DNA of 36,247 nucleotides from an uncultured Dialister sp. (GTDB taxonomy: Bacteria; Bacillota; Negativicutes; Veillonellales; Dialisteraceae), in contig CAKPUX010000019.1 in NCBI GenBank assembly GCA_934193095.1, positions 1-36,247 on the forward strand. Reading direction: 5' to 3'. The position numbers and the translations under genes are program-made. The notes below the pieces were generated by a model, which made no database searches, was not told where the DNA came from, and was given only the letters and a program-made list of their open reading frames with translations. Shown piece by piece: positions 7,912-16,122 of the stretch (position 1 is the first letter of the stretch; every line of letters begins with the position of its first letter).

Positions 7912-8538
7912 ATGCCGAAAGTAAAGCTGTATAATGTAGCCGGCGAAGCTGCCGGTGAAATAGAGCTGAATGACAGCGTCTTTGGTGTAGACTACAACGA
8001 AGCTGTTATTCATCAGGCAGTGGTGCGCCAGATGGCCAATGAACGCCTCGGCACACATGCCACCAAAACCAGAGGCCTTGTACGCGGCGGCGGCAAGAAG
8101 CCTTGGAAACAGAAGGGCACCGGCCGTGCCAGAGTCGGATCCATCCGCTCCCCACTGTGGGTCGGCGGTGGTACCGTATTCGGACCGACCCCGAGAAGCC
8201 ATGCCAAAGATATGCCGAGAAAGGCACGTCAGCTGGCTGTAAGATCTGCACTGTCTGAAAAACTCCGTGCTAACGAACTCGTCGTTCTCGACGCAGTAAA
8301 CTTCGAAGCACCGAAGACCAAAGAAGTAGTCAAAATGCTGGCTGCTTTCCAGGCAGAAGGCAAAGCTGTCATCGTTGACGGCGGCGCTCTTTGCCAGAAC
8401 ACTGTTCTGTCCGCTAGAAACATTCCGGGCGTCAAAGCTTACGCACCGAACGGACTCAACATCTACGATATCGTAAACACCGGCAAACTTTTCCTGACTC
8501 AGGAAGCTGTTAAGAAAATTGAGGAGGTACTCGCATAA
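7912..8538 (+). CDS. rplD: 50S ribosomal protein L4
   Basis: L4 lines the peptide exit tunnel; the extended loop with KPWKQKGTGRAR (about residues 63-74), where macrolide-resistance changes occur, is intact. The 208-residue length is normal. In E. coli L4 also represses the S10 operon through its leader, relevant to the structured leader found here. The stop overlaps the rplW start by one base, so the two are probably translationally coupled. Confidence 0.97.
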   Translation: MPKVKLYNVAGEAAGEIELNDSVFGVDYNEAVIHQAVVRQMANERLGTHATKTRGLVRGGGKKPWKQKGTGRARVGSIRSPLWVGGGTVFGPTPRSHAKDMPRKARQLAVRSALSEKLRANELVVLDAVNFEAPKTKEVVKMLAAFQAEGKAVIVDGGALCQNTVLSARNIPGVKAYAPNGLNIYDIVNTGKLFLTQEAVKKIEEVLA

Positions 8539-8819
8539 TGGACGCACGTGACATCCTCATTAAACCGCTCGTTACCGAAAAAACTACAGCTCTCATGGAA
8601 GAACGCAAGTACACATTCCGTGTACCGCTCGCTGCTACCAAGGTGGAGATCCGCCAGGCTGTAGAACAGATCTTCAAAGTTAAAGTTCAGGCTGTGAACA
8701 CCATGCGTTATGAAGGCAAGATGAAACGTCTGGGCCGCACCCAGGGTCGTCGCAGTGATTGGAAGAAAGCAATTGTTACCCTCAAACCGGGCGAAACAAT
8801 TGAGCTCTTCGAAGCGTAA
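8538..8819 (+). CDS. rplW: 50S ribosomal protein L23
   Basis: L23 is at the tunnel exit and is the docking site for trigger factor and SRP. The 93-residue product has the expected features: the N-terminal DILIKPLVTEKT motif (residues 5-16) and the basic loop KMKRLGRTQGRRSDWKKA. ATG 8538 overlaps the last base of rplD; AGGAGGT lies inside the end of rplD. Confidence 0.96.
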   Translation: MDARDILIKPLVTEKTTALMEERKYTFRVPLAATKVEIRQAVEQIFKVKVQAVNTMRYEGKMKRLGRTQGRRSDWKKAIVTLKPGETIELFEA

Positions 8820-8834
8820 GGAGGAGTAATATAA

Positions 8835-9662
8835 ATGGCATACAAATCATTTAAACCGTACACTCCCGGACGCCGTCAGATGACCGTTTCCACCTTTGAG
8901 GAAATTACAACAGATACCCCAGAAAAATCCCTTCTGGCTCCTGTTCACAATCATGGCGGTCGTAATGGCTCCGGTAAGACCACCGTTCGTCACCAGGGCG
9001 GCGGACATAAACGTCAGTACAGAATCATCGATTTCAAGAGAAATAAAGATGGCGTTCCGGCTAAAGTCGCAACCATTGAATACGATCCAAACCGTACCTG
9101 CCGCATCGCACTGCTGCAGTATGCAGATGGTGAAAAACGCTACATCCTCGCTCCGAAAGGTCTGAAGGTCGGCGATGTAGTCACCAGCGGTCCGGAATCC
9201 GATATTAAAGTCGGCAACTGCCTCCCATTCACCAACATTCCTCTTGGTACCATCGTTCACAACGTAGAACTGAAGATCGGCAAAGGCGGCCAGATGGTCC
9301 GTTCTGCCGGCGCAAGCGCTCAGCTGATGGCTAAGGAAGGCGACTATGCACTTCTCCGTCTGCCGTCTGGCGAACTTAGAAAAGTTCACATTCGCTGCCG
9401 TGCTACCATCGGTGCTATCGGCAACGAAGATCACGAAAACATTACCCTCGGCAAAGCAGGCAGAAACCGCTGGCTCGGCGTTCGTCCGGCTAACCGCGGC
9501 GTTGTCATGAACCCGAATGACCATCCGCATGGCGGCGGCGAAGGTAAAGCTCCTGTCGGACGTAAGCGTCCAGTTACCCCGTGGGGCAAACCGGCTTACG
9601 GCGTGAAGACCAGACACAGCAGAAAAGCGTCTACCAAACTGATCGTTAAGAGACGCAAGTAA
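8835..9662 (+). CDS. rplB: 50S ribosomal protein L2
   Basis: L2 is a large-subunit protein important for subunit joining and peptidyl transfer. The 275-residue sequence is full length; the C-terminal PHGGGEGKAP motif includes His232, which I take as the counterpart of the functionally important His229 of E. coli. ATG follows AAGGAGGAG, 15 bases after rplW. Confidence 0.97.
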   Translation: MAYKSFKPYTPGRRQMTVSTFEEITTDTPEKSLLAPVHNHGGRNGSGKTTVRHQGGGHKRQYRIIDFKRNKDGVPAKVATIEYDPNRTCRIALLQYADGEKRYILAPKGLKVGDVVTSGPESDIKVGNCLPFTNIPLGTIVHNVELKIGKGGQMVRSAGASAQLMAKEGDYALLRLPSGELRKVHIRCRATIGAIGNEDHENITLGKAGRNRWLGVRPANRGVVMNPNDHPHGGGEGKAPVGRKRPVTPWGKPAYGVKTRHSRKASTKLIVKRRK

Positions 9663-9679
9663 GATAAGGAGGAGTAAAA

Positions 9680-9949
9680 GTGTCCAGATCCGTAAAAAAA
9701 GGCCCGTTCGTCGCTTTCTCTCTCGTAAAGAAGATCGATGCGCTGAACGCAGCTAACGATAAGAAAATTGTAAAAACCTGGTCCCGTGCTTCTACCATCC
9801 TGCCGAGCTTCGTTGGTCACACCATCGCTGTTCACGACGGAAGAAAGCATGTACCGGTTTATGTCACTGAAGATATGGTCGGTCATAAACTTGGCGAATT
9901 CGCTCCGACCCGTACCTTCAAGGGTCATAACAAGACCGAGAAGAAATAA
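9680..9949 (+). CDS. rpsS: 30S ribosomal protein S19
   Basis: S19 is a 30S head protein that contacts S13 and the A-site finger. The 89 residues begin MSRSVKKGPFV and end in the APTRTFKGH motif, both family hallmarks. The start is GTG at 9680, preceded by AAGGAGGAG. Spacing is 17 bases from rplB and 15 bases to rplV. Confidence 0.97.
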   Translation: MSRSVKKGPFVAFSLVKKIDALNAANDKKIVKTWSRASTILPSFVGHTIAVHDGRKHVPVYVTEDMVGHKLGEFAPTRTFKGHNKTEKK

Positions 9950-9964
9950 CCAGGGAGGAATAAA

Positions 9965-10300
9965 ATGGAAGTTCAGGCAATTTCAAGAAATATCCGCATT
10001 TCTCCCCGTAAGGTCCGCATCGTAGCGAACCTTGTCCGCGGCAAGAAAGCGGGAGAAGCTATCTCTATCCTGCGCAACACCCATAAAGCAGCTTCCATCG
10101 TTGTCGAAAAGACACTGAGAAGCGCTATGGCCAACGCAGAAAACAACAACGACATGAACATTGACAAACTCTACATCTCCACAATTTTTGTAGATGCAGG
10201 CCCGATTATGAAGCGCGTACATCCACGCTCCCGTGGACAGGCTTTCGGGATTATGAAACGTACCAGCACACTGACGGTAAAAGTTTCTGAAAAAGAGTAA
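9965..10300 (+). CDS. rplV: 50S ribosomal protein L22
   Basis: L22 lines the exit tunnel; its beta-hairpin tip (RVHPRSRGQAFGI, about residues 85-97) is the macrolide-relevant region and looks intact. The N-terminal SPRKVRIVANLVRG motif is present. The 111-residue length is normal. ATG follows AGGGAGGAA. Confidence 0.97.
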   Translation: MEVQAISRNIRISPRKVRIVANLVRGKKAGEAISILRNTHKAASIVVEKTLRSAMANAENNNDMNIDKLYISTIFVDAGPIMKRVHPRSRGQAFGIMKRTSTLTVKVSEKE

Positions 10301-10318
10301 TCGAAGGAGGGAAACGTT

Positions 10319-11080
10319 TTGGGTCAGAAAGTTAATCCGCATGGAATGCGTGTAGGCGTGATCGATGACTGGGATTCCAAATGGTTTGCAGAAAAAGATT
10401 ATGCTGCACTGCTTGTGGAAGATGCCAAAATCCGCCAGTTCTTAAAGAAGCACCTGTTCGCAGCAGGCATTTCCAAAATTGGCATTAAACGCGTAAGCGG
10501 CCGTGTAAAGCTTGCGATTTATACCGCTAAACCGGGCATGGTCATCGGCCGTGGCGGCACAGGCATCGAGGACATCAAAAAAGCTCTCGCTGCTGTTACC
10601 GACAAAGAAGTCGACATCGACATCCTGGAAATCAAATCCACTGACATGAGCGCTATCCTGGTCGGCGAAAACATCGCTTCCCAGCTTGAAAGACGTATCG
10701 GCTTCCGCCGTGCTGTAAAACAGTGCGTCGGCAGAACCATGCGCGCTGGTGCCAAGGGTATCAAAGTTACCGTTTCCGGCCGTCTGGGCGGTGCTGAAAT
10801 CGCTAGAAGCGAAAGCTACCGCGAAGGCTCCATCCCGCTGCAGACTCTCCGTGCAAACATTGATTACGGTGTCACCACTGCCCATACCACCTACGGTGCT
10901 ATCGGCATTAAAGTATGGATTTACAAAGGCGAACTCGCTCCTGGCCAGGTAGTAGACGAAAACGAAAACGTCCGCACCAGCAAAGATAGAAACAACCGTC
11001 ATGAAGGCGGCAGAAGAGGCGGCCGTCGTGGCGATCGCAGAGAACGTAGACCGAAAAACTCTGAAAGGAGTGATTCCTGA
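10319..11080 (+). CDS. rpsC: 30S ribosomal protein S3
   Basis: S3 guards the mRNA entry channel with S4 and S5. A type II KH domain is visible (VIGRGGTGI, about 76-84) and the C-terminal S3 domain follows with GRLGGAEIARSE. At 253 residues it is longer than the common 205-233 because of an Arg/Gly-rich tail (roughly 222-253) that is probably disordered and RNA-binding. The start is TTG 10319, eight bases after GAAGGAGG, giving the standard MGQKVNP N-terminus. The stop overlaps rplP by one base. Confidence 0.96.
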   Translation: MGQKVNPHGMRVGVIDDWDSKWFAEKDYAALLVEDAKIRQFLKKHLFAAGISKIGIKRVSGRVKLAIYTAKPGMVIGRGGTGIEDIKKALAAVTDKEVDIDILEIKSTDMSAILVGENIASQLERRIGFRRAVKQCVGRTMRAGAKGIKVTVSGRLGGAEIARSESYREGSIPLQTLRANIDYGVTTAHTTYGAIGIKVWIYKGELAPGQVVDENENVRTSKDRNNRHEGGRRGGRRGDRRERRPKNSERSDS

Positions 11081-11505
11081 TGTTAATTCCAAAGCGTACA
11101 AAATATCGTAAACAGTTCCGCGGCCGTATGAAAGGCAAAGCACATCGTGGAAACACCGTTACTTACGGTGAATTTGGTCTGGTAGCCACCGAACCGTCCT
11201 GGATTACCAGCCGTCAGATCGAAGCAGCCCGTATTGCCATGACCCGTTACACCAAACGTGGCGGCAAGGTCTGGATCAAGATTTTCCCAGACAAACCGGT
11301 TTCTGCTAAACCAATTGGTACCCGTCAGGGTTCCGGTAAAGGCGCAGTTGAATACTGGGTAGCCGTAGTTAAACCGGGCCGCGTGATGTTCGAAATGGGT
11401 GGCATCTCCATGGAAGCTGCAAAGGAAGCAATGCGCCTTGCAGGCCACAAGCTGCCAATCAAGACAAAATTTGTAGTTAAAGGTCAAGAAGTGGCAGGTG
11501 AATAA
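11080..11505 (+). CDS. rplP: 50S ribosomal protein L16
   Basis: L16 organises the A-site tRNA region and 5S rRNA contacts. The 141-residue product starts MLIPKRTKYRKQFRGRM and has the GTRQGSGKG loop near 77-85, both diagnostic. ATG 11080 overlaps the rpsC stop by one base; AAAGGAG lies within rpsC. rpmC follows after one base. Confidence 0.97.
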   Translation: MLIPKRTKYRKQFRGRMKGKAHRGNTVTYGEFGLVATEPSWITSRQIEAARIAMTRYTKRGGKVWIKIFPDKPVSAKPIGTRQGSGKGAVEYWVAVVKPGRVMFEMGGISMEAAKEAMRLAGHKLPIKTKFVVKGQEVAGE

Positions 11506-11506
11506 A

Positions 11507-11713
11507 ATGAAGGTCAATGAAATTCGTAACCTGAGCACTGCCGAATTAACTGAAAAGGTTGCCGGCTTAAAGGAAGAACTGTTTAACCTCCGTTTTCAGC
11601 TCGCTACAGGACAGCTTGAAAACCCGATGCGTATTCGTGAAGTAAAGAAGACCATCGCTCGCATCAAGACTGTACAGCGCGAAGAAGAATTGAAGGCTGC
11701 CAAGAAGGCATAA
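11507..11713 (+). CDS. rpmC: 50S ribosomal protein L29
   Basis: L29 is a small two-helix protein near the tunnel exit beside L23. ATG 11507, one base after the rplP stop, gives a 68-residue protein starting MKVNEIRNLS, the conserved N-terminus; an in-frame GTG at 11498 lies inside rplP and adds only three residues. No strong ribosome binding site precedes it, so translation is probably coupled to rplP. The central motif ELFNLRFQLATGQLEN is present. Confidence 0.95.
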   Translation: MKVNEIRNLSTAELTEKVAGLKEELFNLRFQLATGQLENPMRIREVKKTIARIKTVQREEELKAAKKA

Positions 11714-11739
11714 CGGTTTATCCAAAGGAGGATCTCAAC

Positions 11740-12000
11740 GTGGCAGAAGAAAGAAAGTTGCGCAAGGTGCGCCAGGGAATTGTTGTCAGCGACAAGATGG
11801 ATAAAACCGTAGTTGTTGCTGTAGAACGCAAAGTTCCCCACAAGCTCTACAAAAAATCGATTAATACCACAACAAAGTTCAAAGCGCATGACGAAAACAA
11901 CGAATGCCGTGTCGGTGATACCGTACGCATCGTCGAAACCCGCCCGCTGTCTCATGACAAGCGTTGGAGAGTTGAAAAAATCGTTGCCCGTCAGAACTGA
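11740..12000 (+). CDS. rpsQ: 30S ribosomal protein S17
   Basis: S17 is an early-assembly 30S protein with an OB fold. The 86 residues include the family motif VVSDKMDKTVVV (about 15-26) and the CRVGDTVRIVETRPLS stretch. The start is GTG 11740 after AAAGGAGGA. It lies 26 bases after rpmC. Confidence 0.96.
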   Translation: MAEERKLRKVRQGIVVSDKMDKTVVVAVERKVPHKLYKKSINTTTKFKAHDENNECRVGDTVRIVETRPLSHDKRWRVEKIVARQN

Positions 12001-12032
12001 TATACAAAGATTAATATAGGAGGATAGGCACG

Positions 12033-12401
12033 ATGATTCAGCAGGAAAGCAGACTCAACGTTGCAGATAATACCGGTGCTAAGAACGTCCTGGTCATCAA
12101 AGTTCTGGGTGGTTCCTTCCGTAAAAGCGGCAATATCGGTGATATTGTAGTTTGTACGGTCAAAGATGCAACCCCCGGCGGCGTTGTTAAGAAGGGCCAG
12201 GTAGTAAAAGCTGTTGTAGTTCGTTCCGTTAGCGGTGTAAGCCGCAGCGACGGATCCCATATCCGTTTTGACGAAAACGCAGTCGTTATCGTAAAAGATG
12301 ACAAGAGCCCGGTAGGAACACGTATTTTTGGACCGGTAGCAAGAGAACTCCGTGAAAAAGATTTCATGAAGATCGTTTCCCTGGCTCCGGAAGTGCTCTA
12401 A
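12033..12401 (+). CDS. rplN: 50S ribosomal protein L14
   Basis: L14 forms part of the intersubunit bridge and the binding site for silencing factor RsfS. The 122-residue protein begins MIQQESRLNVADNTGAK and ends KIVSLAPEVL, typical for the family and exact in length. ATG follows ATAGGAGGAT. It starts the spc part of the cluster. Confidence 0.97.
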   Translation: MIQQESRLNVADNTGAKNVLVIKVLGGSFRKSGNIGDIVVCTVKDATPGGVVKKGQVVKAVVVRSVSGVSRSDGSHIRFDENAVVIVKDDKSPVGTRIFGPVARELREKDFMKIVSLAPEVL

Positions 12402-12416
12402 TAGGGAGGCAAACGA

Positions 12417-12746
12417 ATGAGTCAGAAACTGCATGTAAAGACCGGTGACACCGTTGTAGTCATTTCCGGCAAAGATAAAGGCAAGCAGGGCAAAGTCAAA
12501 GCTGCTATGCCGAAGGAAGGCCGTGTTGTCGTTGAAGGCGTCAACATGATCAAAAGACACACCAAACCGAGCCAGGCAAACCCGAAGGGCGGCATCATCG
12601 AGAAAGAAGCTCCGCTCTATGCTTCCAAAGTCATGATCCTGGATCCGGAAACAAAGAAACCGACCCGCGTCAAGAAAGTTCAGCAGAAAGACGGAACTTA
12701 CGTCAGAGCAGCTGTCAAGAGCGGCGCTATTATTGACAAAGCCTAA
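12417..12746 (+). CDS. rplX: 50S ribosomal protein L24
   Basis: L24 initiates 50S assembly on the 5' region of 23S rRNA. A KOW motif is visible at about residues 7-26 (GDTVVVISGKDKGKQGKV), followed by the EGVNMIKRHTKP segment. The 109-residue length is normal. ATG follows AGGGAGGCA, 15 bases after rplN. Confidence 0.96.
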   Translation: MSQKLHVKTGDTVVVISGKDKGKQGKVKAAMPKEGRVVVEGVNMIKRHTKPSQANPKGGIIEKEAPLYASKVMILDPETKKPTRVKKVQQKDGTYVRAAVKSGAIIDKA

Positions 12747-12765
12747 GCGGGAAGGAGGATAACAA

Positions 12766-13305
12766 GTGTCCAGATTAAACGACTTATACAAAGCGCAGAT
12801 TAAAAACACCATGCGCGAAAAATTCGGCTACAAGAATGACATGGAAATCCCGAAGCTGGATAAAATCGTCATCAACATCGGTGTAGGCGAAGCAACCGAA
12901 AACAGCAAAGCAGTAGACGCTGCAGCATCCGATCTCGCAGCGATCACCGGCCAGCAGCCGATGATCTGCAAAGCCCATAAATCCCTGGCTGCATGGAAGA
13001 TCCGTGAAGGAATGCCGCTCGGCTGCAAAGTTACCCTTCGTGGTGACAGAATGTACGAATTCCTCGATCGTCTGATCAACATCGCTCTTCCACGCGTACG
13101 TGACTTCCGTGGCATCAGCGACCAGAGCTTCGACGGCCGCGGAAACTATGCATTCGGCGTAAAAGAACAGCTGATTTTCCCGGAAGTCGACTATGAAAAG
13201 ATCGACCGCATCCGTGGCATGGATATCATTGTAGTAACAACGGCTAAGACCGATGAAGAAGCACGTGAACTTCTCCGTCAGTTCGGCATGCCGTTCAAGA
13301 AATAA
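12766..13305 (+). CDS. rplE: 50S ribosomal protein L5
   Basis: L5 binds 5S rRNA and contacts P-site tRNA. The 179-residue protein has the VINIGVGEA motif near 36-44 and the LPRVRDFRG motif near 107-115, and ends with the standard LLRQFGMPFKK. The start is GTG 12766 after GAAGGAGGA, 19 bases after rplX. Confidence 0.97.
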   Translation: MSRLNDLYKAQIKNTMREKFGYKNDMEIPKLDKIVINIGVGEATENSKAVDAAASDLAAITGQQPMICKAHKSLAAWKIREGMPLGCKVTLRGDRMYEFLDRLINIALPRVRDFRGISDQSFDGRGNYAFGVKEQLIFPEVDYEKIDRIRGMDIIVVTTAKTDEEARELLRQFGMPFKK

Positions 13306-13318
13306 CCAGGAGGACAAC

Positions 13319-13588
13319 ATGGCAAAGAAGTCTATGCTGGAACGCGAGAAGAAAAGAGAACTCGCAGTTCTTAAATACGCTGAAAAGCGTCAGGCTCTGA
13401 AAGAAGCCGGCGACTGGGAAGCTCTTTCCAAGCTCCCGCGCAACGCTTCCCCAACACGCCTGCACAACCGTTGCAAACTGACTGGCCGTCCCCACGGCTT
13501 CATGCGTAAATTCGGAATCTGCCGTAACCAGTTCCGTGATTTGGCTTACCGCGGAGAAATTCCGGGTATTAAAAAAGCCAGCTGGTAA
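13319..13588 (+). CDS. rpsN: 30S ribosomal protein S14, long zinc-free (C-minus) form
   Basis: S14 contacts S10 and S19 in the 30S head. ATG 13319, after AGGAGGAC, gives 89 residues starting MAKKSMLERE; the open frame upstream overlaps rplE and is not part of the gene. The length and the single-cysteine NRCKLTGRPHG motif, without paired CxxC motifs, define the long C-minus type (89-101 residues). Many Firmicutes carry the 61-residue zinc-binding type at this spc position. Gap to rplE is 13 bases. Confidence 0.96.
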   Translation: MAKKSMLEREKKRELAVLKYAEKRQALKEAGDWEALSKLPRNASPTRLHNRCKLTGRPHGFMRKFGICRNQFRDLAYRGEIPGIKKASW

Positions 13589-13610
13589 GATTTCGGGAGG
13601 AGGATAAATA

Positions 13611-14009
13611 ATGGTAACAACCGATCCGATTGCGGATATGCTTACCCGTATTCGTAATGCGAACGATGCATATCATGATAAAGTAGATATGCCTGCTTCT
13701 AAAATGAAGGCTGCTGTGCTGGCTATTTTAAAAGACGAAGGCTTTGTAAAAAGCGTTGAACAGATCGAAGTCGAAGGACATCCGGAACTGCGCGTAGCTC
13801 TGAAATACGGCGCAAACCGTGAAAAGGTCATCAAAGGTCTGAAGAGAATTTCCAAACCGGGTCTGCGCGTATATGCAGGCAAAGATGAACTGCCGAAGGT
13901 ACTCGGCGGACTTGGTATCGCTATTATTTCCACATCCAAGGGCGTTATGACCGACAAAGCAGCTCGTAAAGCTGGTCTTGGCGGCGAAGTTCTTGCGTTT
14001 GTCTGGTAA
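13611..14009 (+). CDS. rpsH: 30S ribosomal protein S8
   Basis: S8 binds the central domain of 16S rRNA and in E. coli represses the spc operon. The 132-residue product starts MVTTDPIADMLTRIRNA and ends with the diagnostic ISTSKGVMTDKAARKAGLGG region. ATG follows GGAGGAGGA. Confidence 0.97.
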   Translation: MVTTDPIADMLTRIRNANDAYHDKVDMPASKMKAAVLAILKDEGFVKSVEQIEVEGHPELRVALKYGANREKVIKGLKRISKPGLRVYAGKDELPKVLGGLGIAIISTSKGVMTDKAARKAGLGGEVLAFVW

Positions 14010-14025
14010 TCGTTGGAGGTAAAAT

Positions 14026-14568
14026 ATGTCCAGAATTGGCAGAAAACCGATTACGGTACCGGCAGGTGTGGAAGTCAAGATTGACGGCCATACAGTCACC
14101 GTAAAAGGTCCGAAAGGCACACTCACCCGTACACTGAATGAAGAGATCGGAGTTCAGATGGAAGGCAACGAGATCCTCGTTACCCGTCCGAACGACGATA
14201 TCAAAAACCGTTCCCTGCACGGACTCAACCGTACCCTCATTCATAACATGGTAGTAGGTGTTACGGAAGGTTTTGAAAAGAAGCTGGAAATCCAGGGCGT
14301 CGGCTACAATGCACAGATGCAGGGCAAGAACCTGAAACTGGCTCTCGGCTTCTCCCATCCGGTTATCGTAACTCCACCGGAAGGCATCACCATTTCCACC
14401 CCGTCTTCTGTTGTTATCGTGGTATCTGGCTGCGATAAGGAAAAGGTTGGACAGATCGCTGCAGAAATCCGCGCTTGGCGCCAGCCTGAACCTTACAAAG
14501 GCAAAGGTATCCGTTACTCCGGTGAATACGTACGCCGTAAGGCTGGTAAGACCGGCGCAACAAAGTAA
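14026..14568 (+). CDS. rplF: 50S ribosomal protein L6
   Basis: L6 lies near the sarcin-ricin loop and the factor-binding site. The 180-residue sequence begins MSRIGRKPI and ends with the signature PEPYKGKGIRYSGEYVRRKAGK. ATG follows TTGGAGGTA, 16 bases after rpsH. Confidence 0.97.
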   Translation: MSRIGRKPITVPAGVEVKIDGHTVTVKGPKGTLTRTLNEEIGVQMEGNEILVTRPNDDIKNRSLHGLNRTLIHNMVVGVTEGFEKKLEIQGVGYNAQMQGKNLKLALGFSHPVIVTPPEGITISTPSSVVIVVSGCDKEKVGQIAAEIRAWRQPEPYKGKGIRYSGEYVRRKAGKTGATK

Positions 14569-14586
14569 GACAGGAGGTAAAGAACT

Positions 14587-14952
14587 ATGCGTAAAAATGC
14601 AAGCAGAAATGCGGTTATTCGCCGTCATCTGCGTCTTCGTAAGAAAATCTCCGGTACTGCCGCTTGCCCGCGTCTCAATGTTTTCCGTTCCCTGGCTAAC
14701 ATCTACGCACAGATCATCGATGATGAAGCTGGCGTAACGCTGGTATCCGCAAATACCTTAGACAAAGAAATTAAAGCTGAATTCCCATACGGCGGCAACG
14801 CAGAAGCTGCAAAAGCAGTCGGTGCGCTGGTAGCAAAGAGAGCTCTGGAAAAGGGCATCGAAAACGTCGTATTCGATCGCGGCGGCTACATCTATCACGG
14901 CAGAGTCCAGGCTCTGGCTGATGGCGCTCGCGAAGCTGGCTTGAAATTTTAA
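14587..14952 (+). CDS. rplR: 50S ribosomal protein L18
   Basis: L18 binds 5S rRNA with L5 and L25. The 121-residue protein has the RPRLNVFRS-like segment (CPRLNVFRSLANIYAQ, about 27-42) and the C-terminal VVFDRGGYIYHGRVQALADGAR region. ATG follows CAGGAGGTA, 18 bases after rplF. Confidence 0.97.
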   Translation: MRKNASRNAVIRRHLRLRKKISGTAACPRLNVFRSLANIYAQIIDDEAGVTLVSANTLDKEIKAEFPYGGNAEAAKAVGALVAKRALEKGIENVVFDRGGYIYHGRVQALADGAREAGLKF

Positions 14953-14969
14953 GGTAAAGGAGAAAACAC

Positions 14970-15470
14970 ATGCCAAGATTTGAAAAACAGGAATCCGACT
15001 TACAGGAAAACGTTGTTTTCATTAACCGCGTTGCTAAAGTCGTAAAAGGCGGCCGTCGTTTTTCCTTTGCTGCAGTAGTAGTAGTCGGCGATGGCAAAGG
15101 CAAAGTAGGCGCAGGCCTCGGCAAAGCTGCTGAAGTTCCGGAAGCTATCCGTAAAGGCGTCGAAGATGCCAAGAAGAATATGATCACCGTTGCTCTCAAG
15201 AACGGTACGATTCCTCATCCGATGCTCGGCATCTATGGTGCTGGCAAAGTCATCATGAAACCTGCTGCCGAAGGTACCGGCGTCAAAGCAGGCGGCCCGG
15301 TCAGAAGCGTACTCGCTATGGCAGGTATCCGCAACATCCTGACAAAGTCCCTGGGTTCCTCCAATCCGATCAACATGGTAAGAGCTACCATGGACGGCCT
15401 CGCTAAACTCGAAAATGTTGAAACTGTTGCAGCACTTCGTGGCAAGACCGTTGATGAAATTTACAACTAA
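14970..15470 (+). CDS. rpsE: 30S ribosomal protein S5
   Basis: S5 affects decoding accuracy and mRNA unwinding. The 166-residue sequence has the N-terminal dsRNA-binding-like domain with VNRV-type INRVAKVVKGGRRFSF (about 18-33, the loop where spectinomycin-resistance changes arise) and the GAGKVIMKPAAEGTGV motif near 90-105. ATG follows AAAGGAGAA. Confidence 0.97.
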   Translation: MPRFEKQESDLQENVVFINRVAKVVKGGRRFSFAAVVVVGDGKGKVGAGLGKAAEVPEAIRKGVEDAKKNMITVALKNGTIPHPMLGIYGAGKVIMKPAAEGTGVKAGGPVRSVLAMAGIRNILTKSLGSSNPINMVRATMDGLAKLENVETVAALRGKTVDEIYN

Positions 15471-15481
15471 GGGGGCCCCAC

Positions 15482-15661
15482 ATGAAAGTTATCGTTACAC
15501 TGAAAAAGAGCGTCATCGGCTCCAGACCGGAACATGTCGCTACCATCAAGGCTCTGGGACTCAAAAAGACCCACTCCTCTGTTGAAAAAGAACTTACCCC
15601 ACAGATTAAGGGCATGATTCACTCTGTCCGTCATCTGGTTGACTGCAAAGAAGCAGAATAA
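15482..15661 (+). CDS. rpmD: 50S ribosomal protein L30
   Basis: A 59-residue reading frame starts at ATG 15482 and ends at TAA 15659-15661. It begins MKVIVTLKKSVIGSRPEH and contains ALGLKKTHSSV, the standard L30 pattern, and sits between rpsE and rplO as expected. The upstream GGGGG at 15471-15475 serves as the ribosome binding site, 11 bases after rpsE. Confidence 0.96.
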   Translation: MKVIVTLKKSVIGSRPEHVATIKALGLKKTHSSVEKELTPQIKGMIHSVRHLVDCKEAE

Positions 15662-15680
15662 ATAAGAAGGAGGTGCACTA

Positions 15681-16121
15681 ATGAAACTTCATGAACTGAA
15701 ACCAGCTGAAGGTTCCACAAGAGTTCGTCGTCGTGTAGGCAGAGGCCTCGGCAGCGGCATGGGCAAACAGTCCACCCGCGGTGCGAAAGGCCAGAACGCT
15801 AGAACCGGCGGCGGCGTACGTCCGGGATTTGAAGGCGGCCAGATGCCTCTGTACCGTCGTCTTCCAAAGCGCGGCTTCAAAAATATTTTCGCTAAAGAAT
15901 ACTCCGAAGTTAACGTTGAACAGCTGAACCGTTTCGAAGACAATGCTGTTGTTGATCCGGTCGCTCTCGTTGAAGCAGGTATTCTGAAGAACGTTCTCGA
16001 TGGTGTACGTGTTCTGGGAAGCGGTGAACTCTCCAAGGCTCTTACCGTAAGAGCTCAGGGCTTCACCAAAGGCGCTCAGCAGAAAATCGAAGCAGCAGGT
16101 GGAAAAGTAGAGGTGATCTAA
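15681..16121 (+). CDS. rplO: 50S ribosomal protein L15
   Basis: L15 is a late-assembly 50S protein with a long glycine/arginine-rich N-terminal extension, seen here at about residues 14-45 (RVGRGLGSGMGKQSTRG and following). The GGQMPLYRRLPKRGF motif (about 53-67) is diagnostic. It has 146 residues and an AAGGAGGTG ribosome binding site. The secY ATG follows its stop after one base. Confidence 0.97.
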   Translation: MKLHELKPAEGSTRVRRRVGRGLGSGMGKQSTRGAKGQNARTGGGVRPGFEGGQMPLYRRLPKRGFKNIFAKEYSEVNVEQLNRFEDNAVVDPVALVEAGILKNVLDGVRVLGSGELSKALTVRAQGFTKGAQQKIEAAGGKVEVI

Positions 16122-16122
16122 T

